A stretch of DNA of 11,350 nt from Actinomycetota bacterium (GTDB taxonomy: Bacteria; Actinomycetota; Actinomycetes; S36-B12). Location of the stretch: contig JAPLBU010000319.1 of the NCBI GenBank assembly GCA_026392575.1, forward strand, positions 1 to 11,350, given 5' to 3'. Each line of letters opens with the position of its first letter. Positions within the stretch are counted from its first letter, which is position 1. Below the pieces are notes generated by a model. It ran no database searches and had not been told where the DNA came from. It was given only the letters and a program-made list of their open reading frames with translations. The position numbers and the translations under genes were made by a program. Shown here in pieces: positions 1-7,240 of the stretch.

Positions 1-275
1 GGCAGTTTGCCGGGCTTGCGCAGTGTGACGAAGCCCGCGCCCAGGTGATACGCCAGCGCAGCACCGTAGGGGAATCCACGTGCCTCGATCCCGACGACCA
101 GGTCGACGTTGCCACGCCCGATCTGGACCGCCACCAGATCCACGGCCGTCGCGAACGACACCGGGTCGGCGAGCAGCGGCGTCAGATCACGGAACAGGAT
201 TCCGGGTTCGGGCCAGTCTGGGACATCCGCCACCCGCGACCAGAGCAGTCGCTCTGCCGCGGCGCGGTCAAACAT
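1..275 (-). CDS. apt: Adenine phosphoribosyltransferase, N-terminal part (cut by window start)
   Basis: Converts adenine and PRPP to AMP and pyrophosphate (cytosolic purine salvage). The first 91 codons are present, starting at the ATG at 275-273; the rest, including the expected C-terminal PRPP-binding loop, lies outside the window. The family signature is clear: PEPGILFRDLTPLLADP at residues 23-39, then GIEARGFPYGAALA at 62-75 and the RKPGKLP stretch at 86-92. An AAGGG Shine-Dalgarno-like sequence sits about 6 nt before the ATG, inside the 3' end of secF. Only one base separates the secF stop (279-277) from this ATG, so it is probably cotranscribed with yajC-secD-secF, an arrangement known from other actinobacteria, where relA usually follows. 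Identification is firm; the only limit is truncation by the window edge. Confidence 0.93.
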   Translation of the reverse strand, partial: MFDRAAAERLLWSRVADVPDWPEPGILFRDLTPLLADPVSFATAVDLVAVQIGRGNVDLVVGIEARGFPYGAALAYHLGAGFVTLRKPGKL

Positions 276-276
276 G

Positions 277-1400
277 TCAGCCCTTGCCGCGCTTGGACCG
301 CGGCTGCTTGCGCGGCTGCTGGCGAGTCGTCGAGTCCGTTCGGGTCAGGGATGTGACCGGGCTGGATGAGACAACCCGCTCAGTGGCGTCGACCGACTCC
401 GTCGCCGTGGCGGTGTCACCGGCCGGTGTCGAGCGAGGCTGCTTCCGTCGAGCAGACACCCGAGCCGCCAACGACTTCATCTCTGGCTGACGCTCCTTGA
501 GCTGAACGAGGAACGGCGTCGCGATGAAGATCGACGAGTACGCGCCCGCGGCCATGCCCACGGCCAGCGCAACAGCGAGGTCGAGCAAGGTGCCGGCGCC
601 GAGGAAGCCCGCGCCAACCACGATGATGGCGACAACCGGCAGAAGCGCGACGATCGAGGTGTTGATCGATCTGATCAGCGTCTGGTTGACGGCCAGGTTG
701 GCTGCCTCACCGTAGGTCATGACGGACTGGCCCGCGATGCCGCGAGTGTTCTCCTTGACCTTGTCGAAGACGACAACGGTGTCGTAAAGCGAGTAGCCCA
801 GGATGGTCAGCAGGCCGATCACCGTCGCAGGAGTCACCTCAAGTCCGGTGAGCGAGTAGATGCCAACGGTGATGACAAGGTCATGCACCAGGGCGACAAG
901 CGCGGCCACCGCCATCCGCCACTCGAAGTAGATCGACAGGAACAGCATGACCAGCAGGATGAAGACGATCAGACCCTGAAGGGCCTTCTTTGAGATCTCC
1001 GATCCCCAGGTGGGGCCCACGATCTGGGCCTTGATCTCATCCTTGGGCACGCCGCATACCTCGGCGAGCTGACCGGCCAGCACGGAGCTCTCTGCCGGTG
1101 GATCGAGGTGCCCGTCTCCGCGATCAGGAAATTGGCCCCAGTGATGCCAACGTCCGCCGCGAAATATTTCTGGCGCAGCACGGTGCGCGCCTCCTCGACC
1201 GTGCACGTGGCGTTGGGCATCGCGAACTCCGCACCCCCGCGGAACTCGATACCGAGGTTCAGCCCGCGGAAGAGCAGCGAGCCGATGCAGACGATGAGGA
1301 TGACCGCCGACACGATGTACCAGGTCTTGCGGCGACCGACGAAGTCGATCGATGACTCACCCGCGTAGAGCCGATGCCCGATGCTCCGCACTCCGCTCAT
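277..1400 (-). CDS. secF: Protein translocase subunit SecF, disrupted by a one-base frameshift
   Basis: SecF partners SecD in the membrane and uses the proton gradient to help pull exported proteins through SecYEG. The ATG at 1400 overlaps the secD stop (ATGA), with a strong AAGGAGG at 1414-1408. Residues 1-97 read in one frame: first membrane segment about 27-44, then the GIEFRGGAEF motif at 50-59. The rest, from about DPPAESS onward to the stop at 277, reads in another frame and carries the other membrane segments and the SecF signature GYSLYDTVVVFDKVKEN. The span is 1124 nt, so one missing base restores a 374-residue protein of normal family length. A GGG run at 1113-1111 is a good candidate: a fourth G gives ETGHLDPPAESS. 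No slippery heptamer typical of programmed -1 frameshifting is visible. I infer a sequencing indel more likely than true loss. The C-terminal tail (about 70 residues) is polar and basic. Confidence 0.9.
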
Positions 1401-3106
1401 GAGGAGACCTCCTTGCTCGACGTGCGACGTCTGGACGAGGCGGCGGCGCCGGCCACACTGGCGCCACCAAGCCGGTCAGGATCCAGACCGGTCCACTTCG
1501 AACCCTTCTGCATCCACGAGGACCTGCCAAGAATCACCACGATTGGATGGGTGAACCAGAACGCGACGAGCACGTCGATGAGCGTGGTGAGGCCGAGGAC
1601 GAAGGCAAAACCACGCACACTGCCGACCGACAGCACGTAGAGCACGACCGCCGCCAGAAGCGACACGAAGTCGGCAGCCAGCAGCGTGCGCCGAGCCCGC
1701 ACCCAGCCCGAGTCGCAGGCCTGCCTCAGGGAGCGGCCTTCACGGATCTCGTCTCGAATGCGTTCGAAGTAGACGATGAAGGAGTCTGCTGTGATGCCGA
1801 TCGCGACGATGGCGCCAGCAACACCAGCAAGGCTAAGCGTGAGTCCGATTGTCTTGCTCAGCACGATGAACGCGAGGTACAGGATGCCGCCCGCGATTGC
1901 CAGCGACAGGATCGCGACAACGCCGAGCGCGCGGTAGTAGGCCAGCAGGTAGAGCCCGACGAGGGTTAGGCCGATCAGCCCGGCGAGGATGCCCGCGCGC
2001 AGCTGGTCGTTGCCGACGGTCGGGGAGACGGTGGTGATGTCAACAGCCTCGAGCGTGACGGGCAGGGCGCCGTACTTCAGGACGTTCGCGAGATCGCGAG
2101 CCTCCTGTGCGGTGAAGTTGCCCTCGATCTGAGCGGACCCGCCGAGGATCGGCTCGTTGAAACGAGGTGCTGAGGTGACGACACCGTCCAGCACGATCGC
2201 GAAGGCGTTGCAAGGGTTCGCGCCAGCGCCGCCGCACTCCGGCAGCGCGGCAAGCCTCGTCGAGGCGGCAGCCAGTGCCTTGGCGCCCTCGGAGTCGAAG
2301 TCCAAAGACACGACCCAGCCCACGCCGTTCTGCGGCATGACTGCATTGGCACCCTTGACGTTGGTGCCCTGGATGAACGCGGGCTCGAGGTTGTACTTCG
2401 CCTGGCCGGTGGACTCGCAGGTGCCGAGCCACTTGGCCGGATCGTCGGGACGGCCGCCGGTGAAGTTCTCGGGAAGCGTGCAGTCGAGGGCGGCGATCTG
2501 AGCCTGGAACTCCGGGGTGTTCTCGGTGGCCTGGATCAGATCGGCTGGGGTGCCGGCCGCTGAGGGCGAGGCGGCCGGCGACGCGGAAGCCGACGGCGAA
2601 GCAGCCGGCGTACCGGAAGCCGACGGCGAAGCGGATGGCGAAGCGGATGGCGAAGCGGATGGCGAAGCGGAAGCCGAAGCGGATGGCGACGCCGACGGAT
2701 CGGGGGCGGCCAGCGGGCTGTACAGCCCCCACACCGGCCGGAAGTCGAGCAGTGCCGTCTTCTGCACCAGGTCAACGACTCGGTCCTGGTTGACGCCGGG
2801 CACAGAGACGACGATGACCGCACCGTCACCGGAACCCTGGGTGGTGACCTCGGCCTCGGCGACGCCGAGGCCGTCGACGCGCTGACGGATGATCGTGACC
2901 GTCTGCTGCAACTGCTCCTCGGTGATGCTCTCCCCCGCCGTGACGGGTGTGGGCTTGAGGATCACCTGAGTGCCACCCTGCAGGTCGAGACCCAGTCGGA
3001 TGGTGTTGTCCGTTCCTGGCCAGAAGGCAACGATGCCCAAGGCGAGCACGAGTACGACGAGGGCGACGAGCAGCCGGACGGGCTTGCTGCTGGACGGTGG
3101 CGCCAC
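1397..3106 (-). CDS. secD: Protein translocase subunit SecD
   Basis: Membrane subunit of the SecDF complex that assists late steps of protein export. The 569-residue protein starts at GTG 3106, preceded by AAGGAG with 4 nt spacing. Visible parts: membrane segment at about 10-29, GLDLQGG motif at 39-45, extracytoplasmic P1 domain up to about residue 360 with DGVVTSAP at 308-315, then further membrane segments from about 372. The TADSFIVYFERIRDEIREG stretch (439-457) has D441 at the position of the conserved transmembrane-4 aspartate linked to proton use. Residues 133-188 form a Ser/Pro/Ala-rich insert inside P1, encoded by tandem repeats. Four cysteines (209, 230, 291, 299) lie in the extracytoplasmic domain and could form disulfides (inference). 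It ends in an ATGA overlap with secF and follows yajC by a short gap, the standard yajC-secD-secF order. Confidence 0.96.
   Translation of the reverse strand: MAPPSSSKPVRLLVALVVLVLALGIVAFWPGTDNTIRLGLDLQGGTQVILKPTPVTAGESITEEQLQQTVTIIRQRVDGLGVAEAEVTTQGSGDGAVIVVSVPGVNQDRVVDLVQKTALLDFRPVWGLYSPLAAPDPSASPSASASASPSASPSASPSASPSASGTPAASPSASASPAASPSAAGTPADLIQATENTPEFQAQIAALDCTLPENFTGGRPDDPAKWLGTCESTGQAKYNLEPAFIQGTNVKGANAVMPQNGVGWVVSLDFDSEGAKALAAASTRLAALPECGGAGANPCNAFAIVLDGVVTSAPRFNEPILGGSAQIEGNFTAQEARDLANVLKYGALPVTLEAVDITTVSPTVGNDQLRAGILAGLIGLTLVGLYLLAYYRALGVVAILSLAIAGGILYLAFIVLSKTIGLTLSLAGVAGAIVAIGITADSFIVYFERIRDEIREGRSLRQACDSGWVRARRTLLAADFVSLLAAVVLYVLSVGSVRGFAFVLGLTTLIDVLVAFWFTHPIVVILGRSSWMQKGSKWTGLDPDRLGGASVAGAAASSRRRTSSKEVSS
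2583..2690 (-). repeat. Tandem repeats inside secD encoding a Ser-Pro-Ala-rich linker
   Basis: Three identical 12-bp units, gcggatggcgaa on the plus strand, lie at 2631-2642, 2643-2654 and 2655-2666, followed by two variants at 2667-2678 and 2679-2690. Just before them a 19-bp segment at 2584-2602 recurs at 2614-2632 (30-bp period). Each 12-bp unit adds four residues of the S-P-S-A type, so copy-number change keeps the frame. They encode the middle of the low-complexity linker at about residues 133-188 of SecD, which lies outside the membrane. Confidence 0.9.
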
Positions 3107-3130
3107 GGTGCTCCTTCAGGGGTTCGGGCA

Positions 3131-3157
3131 AGCATCAGTGGCGTGCGCCACCGTGCT
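3131..3157 (-). other. Imperfect inverted repeat in the yajC-secD gap
   Basis: The transcript would read AGCA, a small internal loop, GTGGCG, CA, CGCCAC, another unpaired patch, then TGCT. This gives a 5-6 bp GC-rich stem extended by 4 bp. No T-run follows, so it does not look like a rho-independent terminator. It sits in the 60-nt gap 3107-3166 just upstream of the secD Shine-Dalgarno and could affect secD translation or mRNA processing (inference). Chance occurrence in high-GC DNA is possible. Confidence 0.35.
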
Positions 3158-3166
3158 TGAGCGCGG

Positions 3167-3481
3167 TCAGTCTACGGGGGGCTCCGCGTCGTCCCGCACG
3201 GCGTTCTCGGCAGTCTCCTCGGTGATCGGGCTGATCACTCGGGAGATGGCCGCAGGCAGAATCCGGATGAACACGCCCGGAGACACCTCGAGGCTGATCT
3301 CCTCGTCCGTGACCACCGCGATGGTGCCGAAGATGCCCGCACTTGTCATGACCTCCGCGCCCGGCTGCAGGGCGGTCAGCATCTGCGCCTGCTTCGCCTG
3401 CCGCTGCTTGCCCGGCCGGATGATGAGGAAGTAGAAGGCCGCCCCGGCCCCCACGATCATGAGCAGGCTGATCGGGTCCAC
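3167..3481 (-). CDS. yajC: YajC family Sec translocase accessory subunit
   Basis: Small single-pass membrane protein that associates with SecDF in the holotranslocon. From the GTG at 3481 it has 104 residues: a hydrophobic N-terminal segment (SLLMIVGAGAAFYFLIIRP), then the basic GKQRQAKQAQ stretch, the family-typical LQPGAEVMTSAGIFGTI and the EEISLEVSPGVFIRILPAAI region, followed by an acidic tail. Start choice: GGAG at 3491-3488 is 6 nt before GTG 3481 but directly abuts the in-frame ATG at 3487, which makes the GTG the better start. The ATG at 3487 or a TTG at 3493 would add only 2 or 4 residues. Gene order ruvB-yajC-secD-secF is the usual one, and the gap to ruvB is about 57 nt. No convincing promoter was seen in that gap. 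Confidence 0.92.
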   Translation of the reverse strand: MDPISLLMIVGAGAAFYFLIIRPGKQRQAKQAQMLTALQPGAEVMTSAGIFGTIAVVTDEEISLEVSPGVFIRILPAAISRVISPITEETAENAVRDDAEPPVD

Positions 3482-3538
3482 GAGCATCTCCAAGGGTCAG
3501 TGCCAACTATGCGACCAGATGAGGCTACTGCAGGGCCG

Positions 3539-4570
3539 TCAGGCCAGGTCGAGGGCCTGCTGGTCCCCGAGTGATCTGGCTGCCGCCGGTGGCTCGATCC
3601 CGGCATGCCGCCAGGCCGCCGCGGTCGCCATCCGACCCCGCGGAGTGCGCAACAGCATCCCGAGCCGCACGAGGAAGGGCTCGGACACGGTTTCGATGGT
3701 CTCGGGCTCCTCACCCACGGCCACGGCCAGGGTCGAGAGCCCCACCGGACCGCCAGCGAACCGGTTCACGAGCGCGTCGAGGACGGCCTGGTCGATCCGG
3801 TCCAGACCCAGGGCATCGACCTCGTACAGCGACAACGCGGCACGCGCGCTGTCGCGGTTGACAACGCCGTCGCCGTGAATCTGCGCCCAATCGCGGACCC
3901 GACGCAGCAGCCGGTTCGCAATGCGGGGCGTGCCCCGGCAGCGGCCGGCGATCTCCGCCACGCCCTGACGGTCGACCGGGACACTGAGCAGTCCGGCCGA
4001 TCGCGTGATGATGATCTCGAGATCCGCTGCGTCATAGAAGTCGAGGTGAGCCGTGAACCCGAAGCGGTCGCGCAGGGGGCTCGGCAGCAGGCCGGCCCGC
4101 GTGGTGGCGCCGACGAGGGTGAACGGCTCGATATCGATCGGGATGGCGGTGGCCCCGGGCCCCTTGCCGACGACAACGTCGATCCGGACGTCCTCCATCG
4201 CGAGGTAGAGCAACTCCTCGGCAGCGCGCGCCGTGCGATGGATCTCGTCGATGAACAGCACCTCACCCGGCTGCAGGCTCGAGAGAACCGCAGCAACGTC
4301 GCCGGCGTGCTGAAGGGCTGGTCCAGCGGTCATCCGGAGCGGCTTGCCCAGCTCGGTGGCGATGATGCTGGCAAGGGTGGTCTTGCCGAGCCCCGGCGGT
4401 CCGCTGAGGAGCACATGGTCGGCGGCCCGGCCACGGCGATTGGCAGCCTCGAGCACGAGCCCGAGCTGTGACTTCACGCGCTCCTGGCCGATGAACTCGG
4501 CCAGGCTCGTGGGCCGGAGGGCACCTTCGACGACGGCATCGGACGGGTCGGACTCGGCTCCGAGGGTCAT
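3539..4570 (-). CDS. ruvB: Holliday junction branch migration helicase RuvB
   Basis: AAA+ ATPase motor that drives branch migration of Holliday junctions with RuvA. The 343-residue protein has normal family length. Visible motifs: RPTSLAEFIGQE at 19-30, Walker A GPPGLGKT at 57-64, Walker B LFIDEIHR at 105-112, sensor GATTRAG at 154-160, LRDRFGF with the arginine finger R169, and C-terminal winged-helix signature RTPRGR at 308-313. Small departures from the usual sequence are HRTARAAEELLY after Walker B (commonly HRLSR.VEE.LY) and ALQHAGDVAAVL (commonly ALEKAGDLAAIL); the catalytic residues are intact. The ATG at 4570 overlaps the ruvA stop as ATGA, so translation is probably coupled. It is the last gene of the SOS-controlled ruvCAB set. 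Confidence 0.97.
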   Translation of the reverse strand: MTLGAESDPSDAVVEGALRPTSLAEFIGQERVKSQLGLVLEAANRRGRAADHVLLSGPPGLGKTTLASIIATELGKPLRMTAGPALQHAGDVAAVLSSLQPGEVLFIDEIHRTARAAEELLYLAMEDVRIDVVVGKGPGATAIPIDIEPFTLVGATTRAGLLPSPLRDRFGFTAHLDFYDAADLEIIITRSAGLLSVPVDRQGVAEIAGRCRGTPRIANRLLRRVRDWAQIHGDGVVNRDSARAALSLYEVDALGLDRIDQAVLDALVNRFAGGPVGLSTLAVAVGEEPETIETVSEPFLVRLGMLLRTPRGRMATAAAWRHAGIEPPAAARSLGDQQALDLA

Positions 4571-5193
4571 GACCGGTCCAGCCCGCGCAACGCGAGTTTC
4601 AGCAGTCGACCGACGTCCACCCCGTCGCCTGCGGCAGTCGCCTCGGCAGCCACCACTGGGTCGATACCAGCCACGGCGGCATCGGCCTCGCGGGCGGACC
4701 AGCCCAGTGACGCCAGGCCGGCAGCGACCGACTGCTGCCAGCCAGCCGTGGCGGATGCGAACGCGGTCCGCTCCCCCGGCGCGCCGGATGCCGGTGGGCC
4801 GATCCGGTCGGCGAGTTCGAGGATGAGCCGCTGGGCCCCCTTGCGACCGATACCGGACACCCTCATGAGGGCGGCCTCGTCGCCGGAACCGACGGCTCGT
4901 CGCAGTTCATCGGGCGACAGCGTGCCCAGCAGAGCCAAGGCGATCCGCGGTCCAATGCCGGTGACCGTCTGGACCTGCTCGAAGACGGTGCGCTCATCCG
5001 GGTCGGCGAACCCGTACAGGGTCCAGCCGTCCTCGCGAACGACCATCGTGGTCATGAGTTCGACCTGATCGCCGTGCCGCACGGACAACGCTGTGCCGGG
5101 AGTGCACTGGACCGTGATGCCAACCGACCCGAGATCGACGACTACCCGATCGACCAGCGCCTGGGCCACGGTGCCGCGGACGAAGGCGATCAT
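4567..5193 (-). CDS. ruvA: Holliday junction DNA helicase subunit RuvA
   Basis: DNA-binding tetramer that holds the four-way junction and loads RuvB rings. The 208-residue protein shows all three family domains: an N-terminal OB-fold (MIAFVRGTVA onward, about 1-63), two helix-hairpin-helix motifs (TGIGPRIALALLG at 78-90 and SGIGRKGAQRLILEL at 113-127), an Ala/Gly/Pro-rich linker at about 132-150, and a C-terminal RuvB-contact domain ending LLKLALRGLD. Its ATG at 5193 overlaps the ruvC stop (ATGA) and its stop overlaps the ruvB ATG (ATGA), so the three ruv genes form one tightly coupled unit. The sequence looks intact. Confidence 0.97.
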   Translation of the reverse strand: MIAFVRGTVAQALVDRVVVDLGSVGITVQCTPGTALSVRHGDQVELMTTMVVREDGWTLYGFADPDERTVFEQVQTVTGIGPRIALALLGTLSPDELRRAVGSGDEAALMRVSGIGRKGAQRLILELADRIGPPASGAPGERTAFASATAGWQQSVAAGLASLGWSAREADAAVAGIDPVVAAEATAAGDGVDVGRLLKLALRGLDRS

Positions 5194-5705
5194 CGAGCCG
5201 CCGCCGCCACGGCCTTGGCCAGGCGTCGCTGCGCCTCACCGCGCCAGATCTGGCAGATGGCGATGGCAACGGCATCAGCAGCATCGGCCGGCTTCGGCGG
5301 CCCCGGCAGTCGTAGCAGCCGGGTCACCATCGCGGTGACCTGAGGCTTGTCGGCCCGTCCGCTGCCCGTGACGGCCGCCTTCACCTCGGTAGGAGTGTGC
5401 AGGGCCACGGGGATGCCCCGCTGGCCCGCGATCAGCAGCCCCATGGCGGCCGCCTGGGCCGTGCCCATCGCCGTGCTGACGTTGTGCTGGCTGAACACGC
5501 GCTCGATGGCAATGACGTCCGGGGCGAACTCGTCGACCAGAGCCGTCAGCCCCGCTGCGACCTCGGCCAACCGGAACTCGATCCCCAGGGTTGGCTCCGT
5601 GCGGATCACCCCGAAGTGGATGGCATGCAGCGTCGCCCCCGGGGCACCGTCGACAACCGCGGTGCCACAGCGAGTGAGGCCGGGATCGATGCCAAGGACC
5701 CGCAC
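5190..5705 (-). CDS. ruvC: Crossover junction endodeoxyribonuclease RuvC
   Basis: Homodimeric metal-dependent nuclease that resolves Holliday junctions by paired nicks. The 171-residue protein keeps the four acidic active-site residues, D7 (GIDPG), E68 (IAIERVF), D141 and D144 (DAADA), at spacings matching the E. coli enzyme. The FSQHNVSTAMGTAQAAA helix region and the TPTEVKAAVTGSGRADK segment are also typical. Start is GTG 5705, preceded by GGGAGG about 6 nt upstream. It is the first gene of ruvC-ruvA-ruvB and has a LexA box 35-48 nt upstream of its start codon, so it should be induced by DNA damage. Confidence 0.97.
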   Translation of the reverse strand: MRVLGIDPGLTRCGTAVVDGAPGATLHAIHFGVIRTEPTLGIEFRLAEVAAGLTALVDEFAPDVIAIERVFSQHNVSTAMGTAQAAAMGLLIAGQRGIPVALHTPTEVKAAVTGSGRADKPQVTAMVTRLLRLPGPPKPADAADAVAIAICQIWRGEAQRRLAKAVAAAAR

Positions 5706-5737
5706 CGGTCACCTCCCGCCTGACGGTGGCCGGCTCG

Positions 5738-5755
5738 TCCGAACACCTGTTCGGA
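5738..5755 (-). promoter_or_regulatory. LexA (SOS) operator upstream of ruvCAB
   Basis: The site TCCGAAC-ACCT-GTTCGGA is a perfect 7-bp inverted repeat with a 4-bp spacer. Its core at 5740-5753 matches the known actinobacterial/Gram-positive LexA consensus CGAAC-N4-GTTCG without mismatch. It lies in the 69-nt gap between the WS/DGAT stop and the ruvC GTG. SOS control of ruvCAB is established in mycobacteria, which supports the call. A TAATCT hexamer just upstream on the coding strand (5763-5758) could be part of the promoter, but I see no convincing -35 element. Confidence 0.9.
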
Positions 5756-5774
5756 AGATTAGTGGCAAGGACCG

Positions 5775-7238
5775 TCAGTCGACGGGAGCACCCTCGTCAG
5801 CGAGGCGCGTGTCGTCCCCCGCCTGTGCATAGCGGTCGGCCGGGCCGACGGGGGCCCCCGTCACCGCGGCGAAACCGCCGCGGATGTCCTCGACGAGGTT
5901 GACCAGATCCGAGATTGCTCGGTCGTCGGCCGAAAGCCCGATGAAGGCCCCACCGTCGTAGGTGACCATGGTGATGTTGACGGCAGCCCCGATCGTCGCC
6001 ACCAGCGGGTACGCGGCCAGCATCCGGGCGCCCGCGAGGTACATCGGCATCGGTGGACCGGGCACATTGCTCGTGGTGACGTCGGATGCCTGAGCGGCCT
6101 GAGCCAGCATGGGCACGGGAACCAGCCAGCTGACCTCAGCCAGCGGGTCGGCGAGCCGCAGGGCGGGCTCGCGCTTCCACTGAGCCACGAGGTCGTGCGA
6201 GATCCCCATGAGTTCGACCGCGGTGAGCCCGGCGACCGGCATCGGGAACCGGGCGATGCTGACGGCATTGGATGCCCGGCCGCTGCGGTCACCCGCGTCA
6301 CCGCGGAGACTGATCGGCACATTGACACGCAGTTCCTCGACCACGACCCCGTGCCGTCGATGGTAGGCATCCATGCCCAGGGCGATGGCGGCCATGAAGG
6401 CATCGTTGACGTTCAGGTCATGAGCCTTCGCTGCGCCGCGAACGCCGGCGAAGGGAAGCTCGAACGCTGCGAAGCGATACGTCGTGCCACGCCCGATCAT
6501 GACCGGCGACATCGGGCCGTCGGGAACGGCCGCCATCCGCCCGATCGACGTCAGCGTGTTCCACGCCTGCTCCCAGGTCGCCTGCGTCTCGGTGACGGTG
6601 CCCTTGGCGAGGTCGAGGACACCCCGCACGGTCGACACCGCCAGATCGGTTCCCCTGCGCAGGGTGTCGGCGAGGTTCGCGTAGGTCACATCGCGCACCC
6701 CGACGTCCTCGGCCTCCGGAACCGGTGGGGGCGGCGCCTCGTTCGGGTCGGCCTCGGGGCCGAACTCGAAGAGGTTCAGGCCCATCATCACCGTGGCCTG
6801 GCCGTCGGCGATCGAGTGGTGCAGCTTGAGCAGGAAGGCCGCCTGCCCGTCCGGCAGACCCTCGATCAGGGCGGCCTCCCACAGCGGTCGATCACGGTCG
6901 AAGTCCGTCAGGCTCATCCGGCGTGCATCGTCAAGGACACCACCCCAGCCGGCATCCGACGGCAGGCGGTAGCGGCGAACGTGCACATCAAGGTCGAAGT
7001 TCGGATCGACGGCCAGCCGAGGCGCCGACATGCCGATCGCCCCGAACAGCGGGCGCATGCGCAGGGCGGGCACGAACAGGGTCAAGCGCTCCAGGCGAGT
7101 CCGCAGCCGATGCCAGTCCGGTGCGGACTCCAGCACCGTGAGCGCCACCACCGTCGAGCGCATGGTGGGGTCGCCGCTCGCTGTGCGGAAGGTCGCCGCA
7201 TCCCAGCCCCGCATCTGAGTTCCGACGAATTCGTTCAC
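5775..7238 (-). CDS. Wax ester synthase / diacylglycerol acyltransferase (WS/DGAT family)
   Basis: Members esterify acyl-CoA to diacylglycerol or fatty alcohols, making storage triacylglycerol or wax esters at the inner face of the membrane. The 487-residue protein has the family's normal length and motifs: DRDRPLWE at 114-121, catalytic HHSIADG at 140-146 (HHxxxDG), NVNDAFMAAIALG at 276-288, NVPGPPMPMYLAG at 391-403 and the C-terminal VNITMVTYDGGAFIGLSAD region. An 11-residue Pro/Glu-rich patch near 165-177 is a likely linker between the two halves. The N-terminus (MRGWDAATFRTAS) departs from the common PLSPLDAMF-like opening. Start is uncertain: GTG 7238 lies 2 nt after the yebC stop; ATG 7214 (residue 9) is also reasonable, and neither has a strong Shine-Dalgarno. 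It sits between yebC and ruvC, which are neighbours in the common actinobacterial order. Substrate cannot be told from sequence. Confidence 0.9.
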   Translation of the reverse strand: MNEFVGTQMRGWDAATFRTASGDPTMRSTVVALTVLESAPDWHRLRTRLERLTLFVPALRMRPLFGAIGMSAPRLAVDPNFDLDVHVRRYRLPSDAGWGGVLDDARRMSLTDFDRDRPLWEAALIEGLPDGQAAFLLKLHHSIADGQATVMMGLNLFEFGPEADPNEAPPPPVPEAEDVGVRDVTYANLADTLRRGTDLAVSTVRGVLDLAKGTVTETQATWEQAWNTLTSIGRMAAVPDGPMSPVMIGRGTTYRFAAFELPFAGVRGAAKAHDLNVNDAFMAAIALGMDAYHRRHGVVVEELRVNVPISLRGDAGDRSGRASNAVSIARFPMPVAGLTAVELMGISHDLVAQWKREPALRLADPLAEVSWLVPVPMLAQAAQASDVTTSNVPGPPMPMYLAGARMLAAYPLVATIGAAVNITMVTYDGGAFIGLSADDRAISDLVNLVEDIRGGFAAVTGAPVGPADRYAQAGDDTRLADEGAPVD

Positions 7239-7240
7239 GA

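Noticed and set aside
1085..1125. Programmed -1 frameshifting in secF
   Set aside because: No X-XXY-YYZ slippery heptamer or obvious downstream structure is seen, and SecF is not known to be recoded; a missing base is simpler.
2583..2690. CRISPR-like or intergenic repeat array
   Set aside because: The units are contiguous 12-mers without spacers, in frame within secD, and encode a low-complexity linker.
2040..2732. Minus-strand frame overlapping secD with a repeated FAIR motif
   Set aside because: The repeat is only the out-of-frame reading of the secD Ser-Pro-Ala repeat; the true frame gives SecD along its full length.
3605..4471. Plus-strand open frame of 288 codons opposite ruvB
   Set aside because: Same reason: antisense to an intact ruvB with all motifs, low-complexity basic translation, no convincing ribosome binding site.
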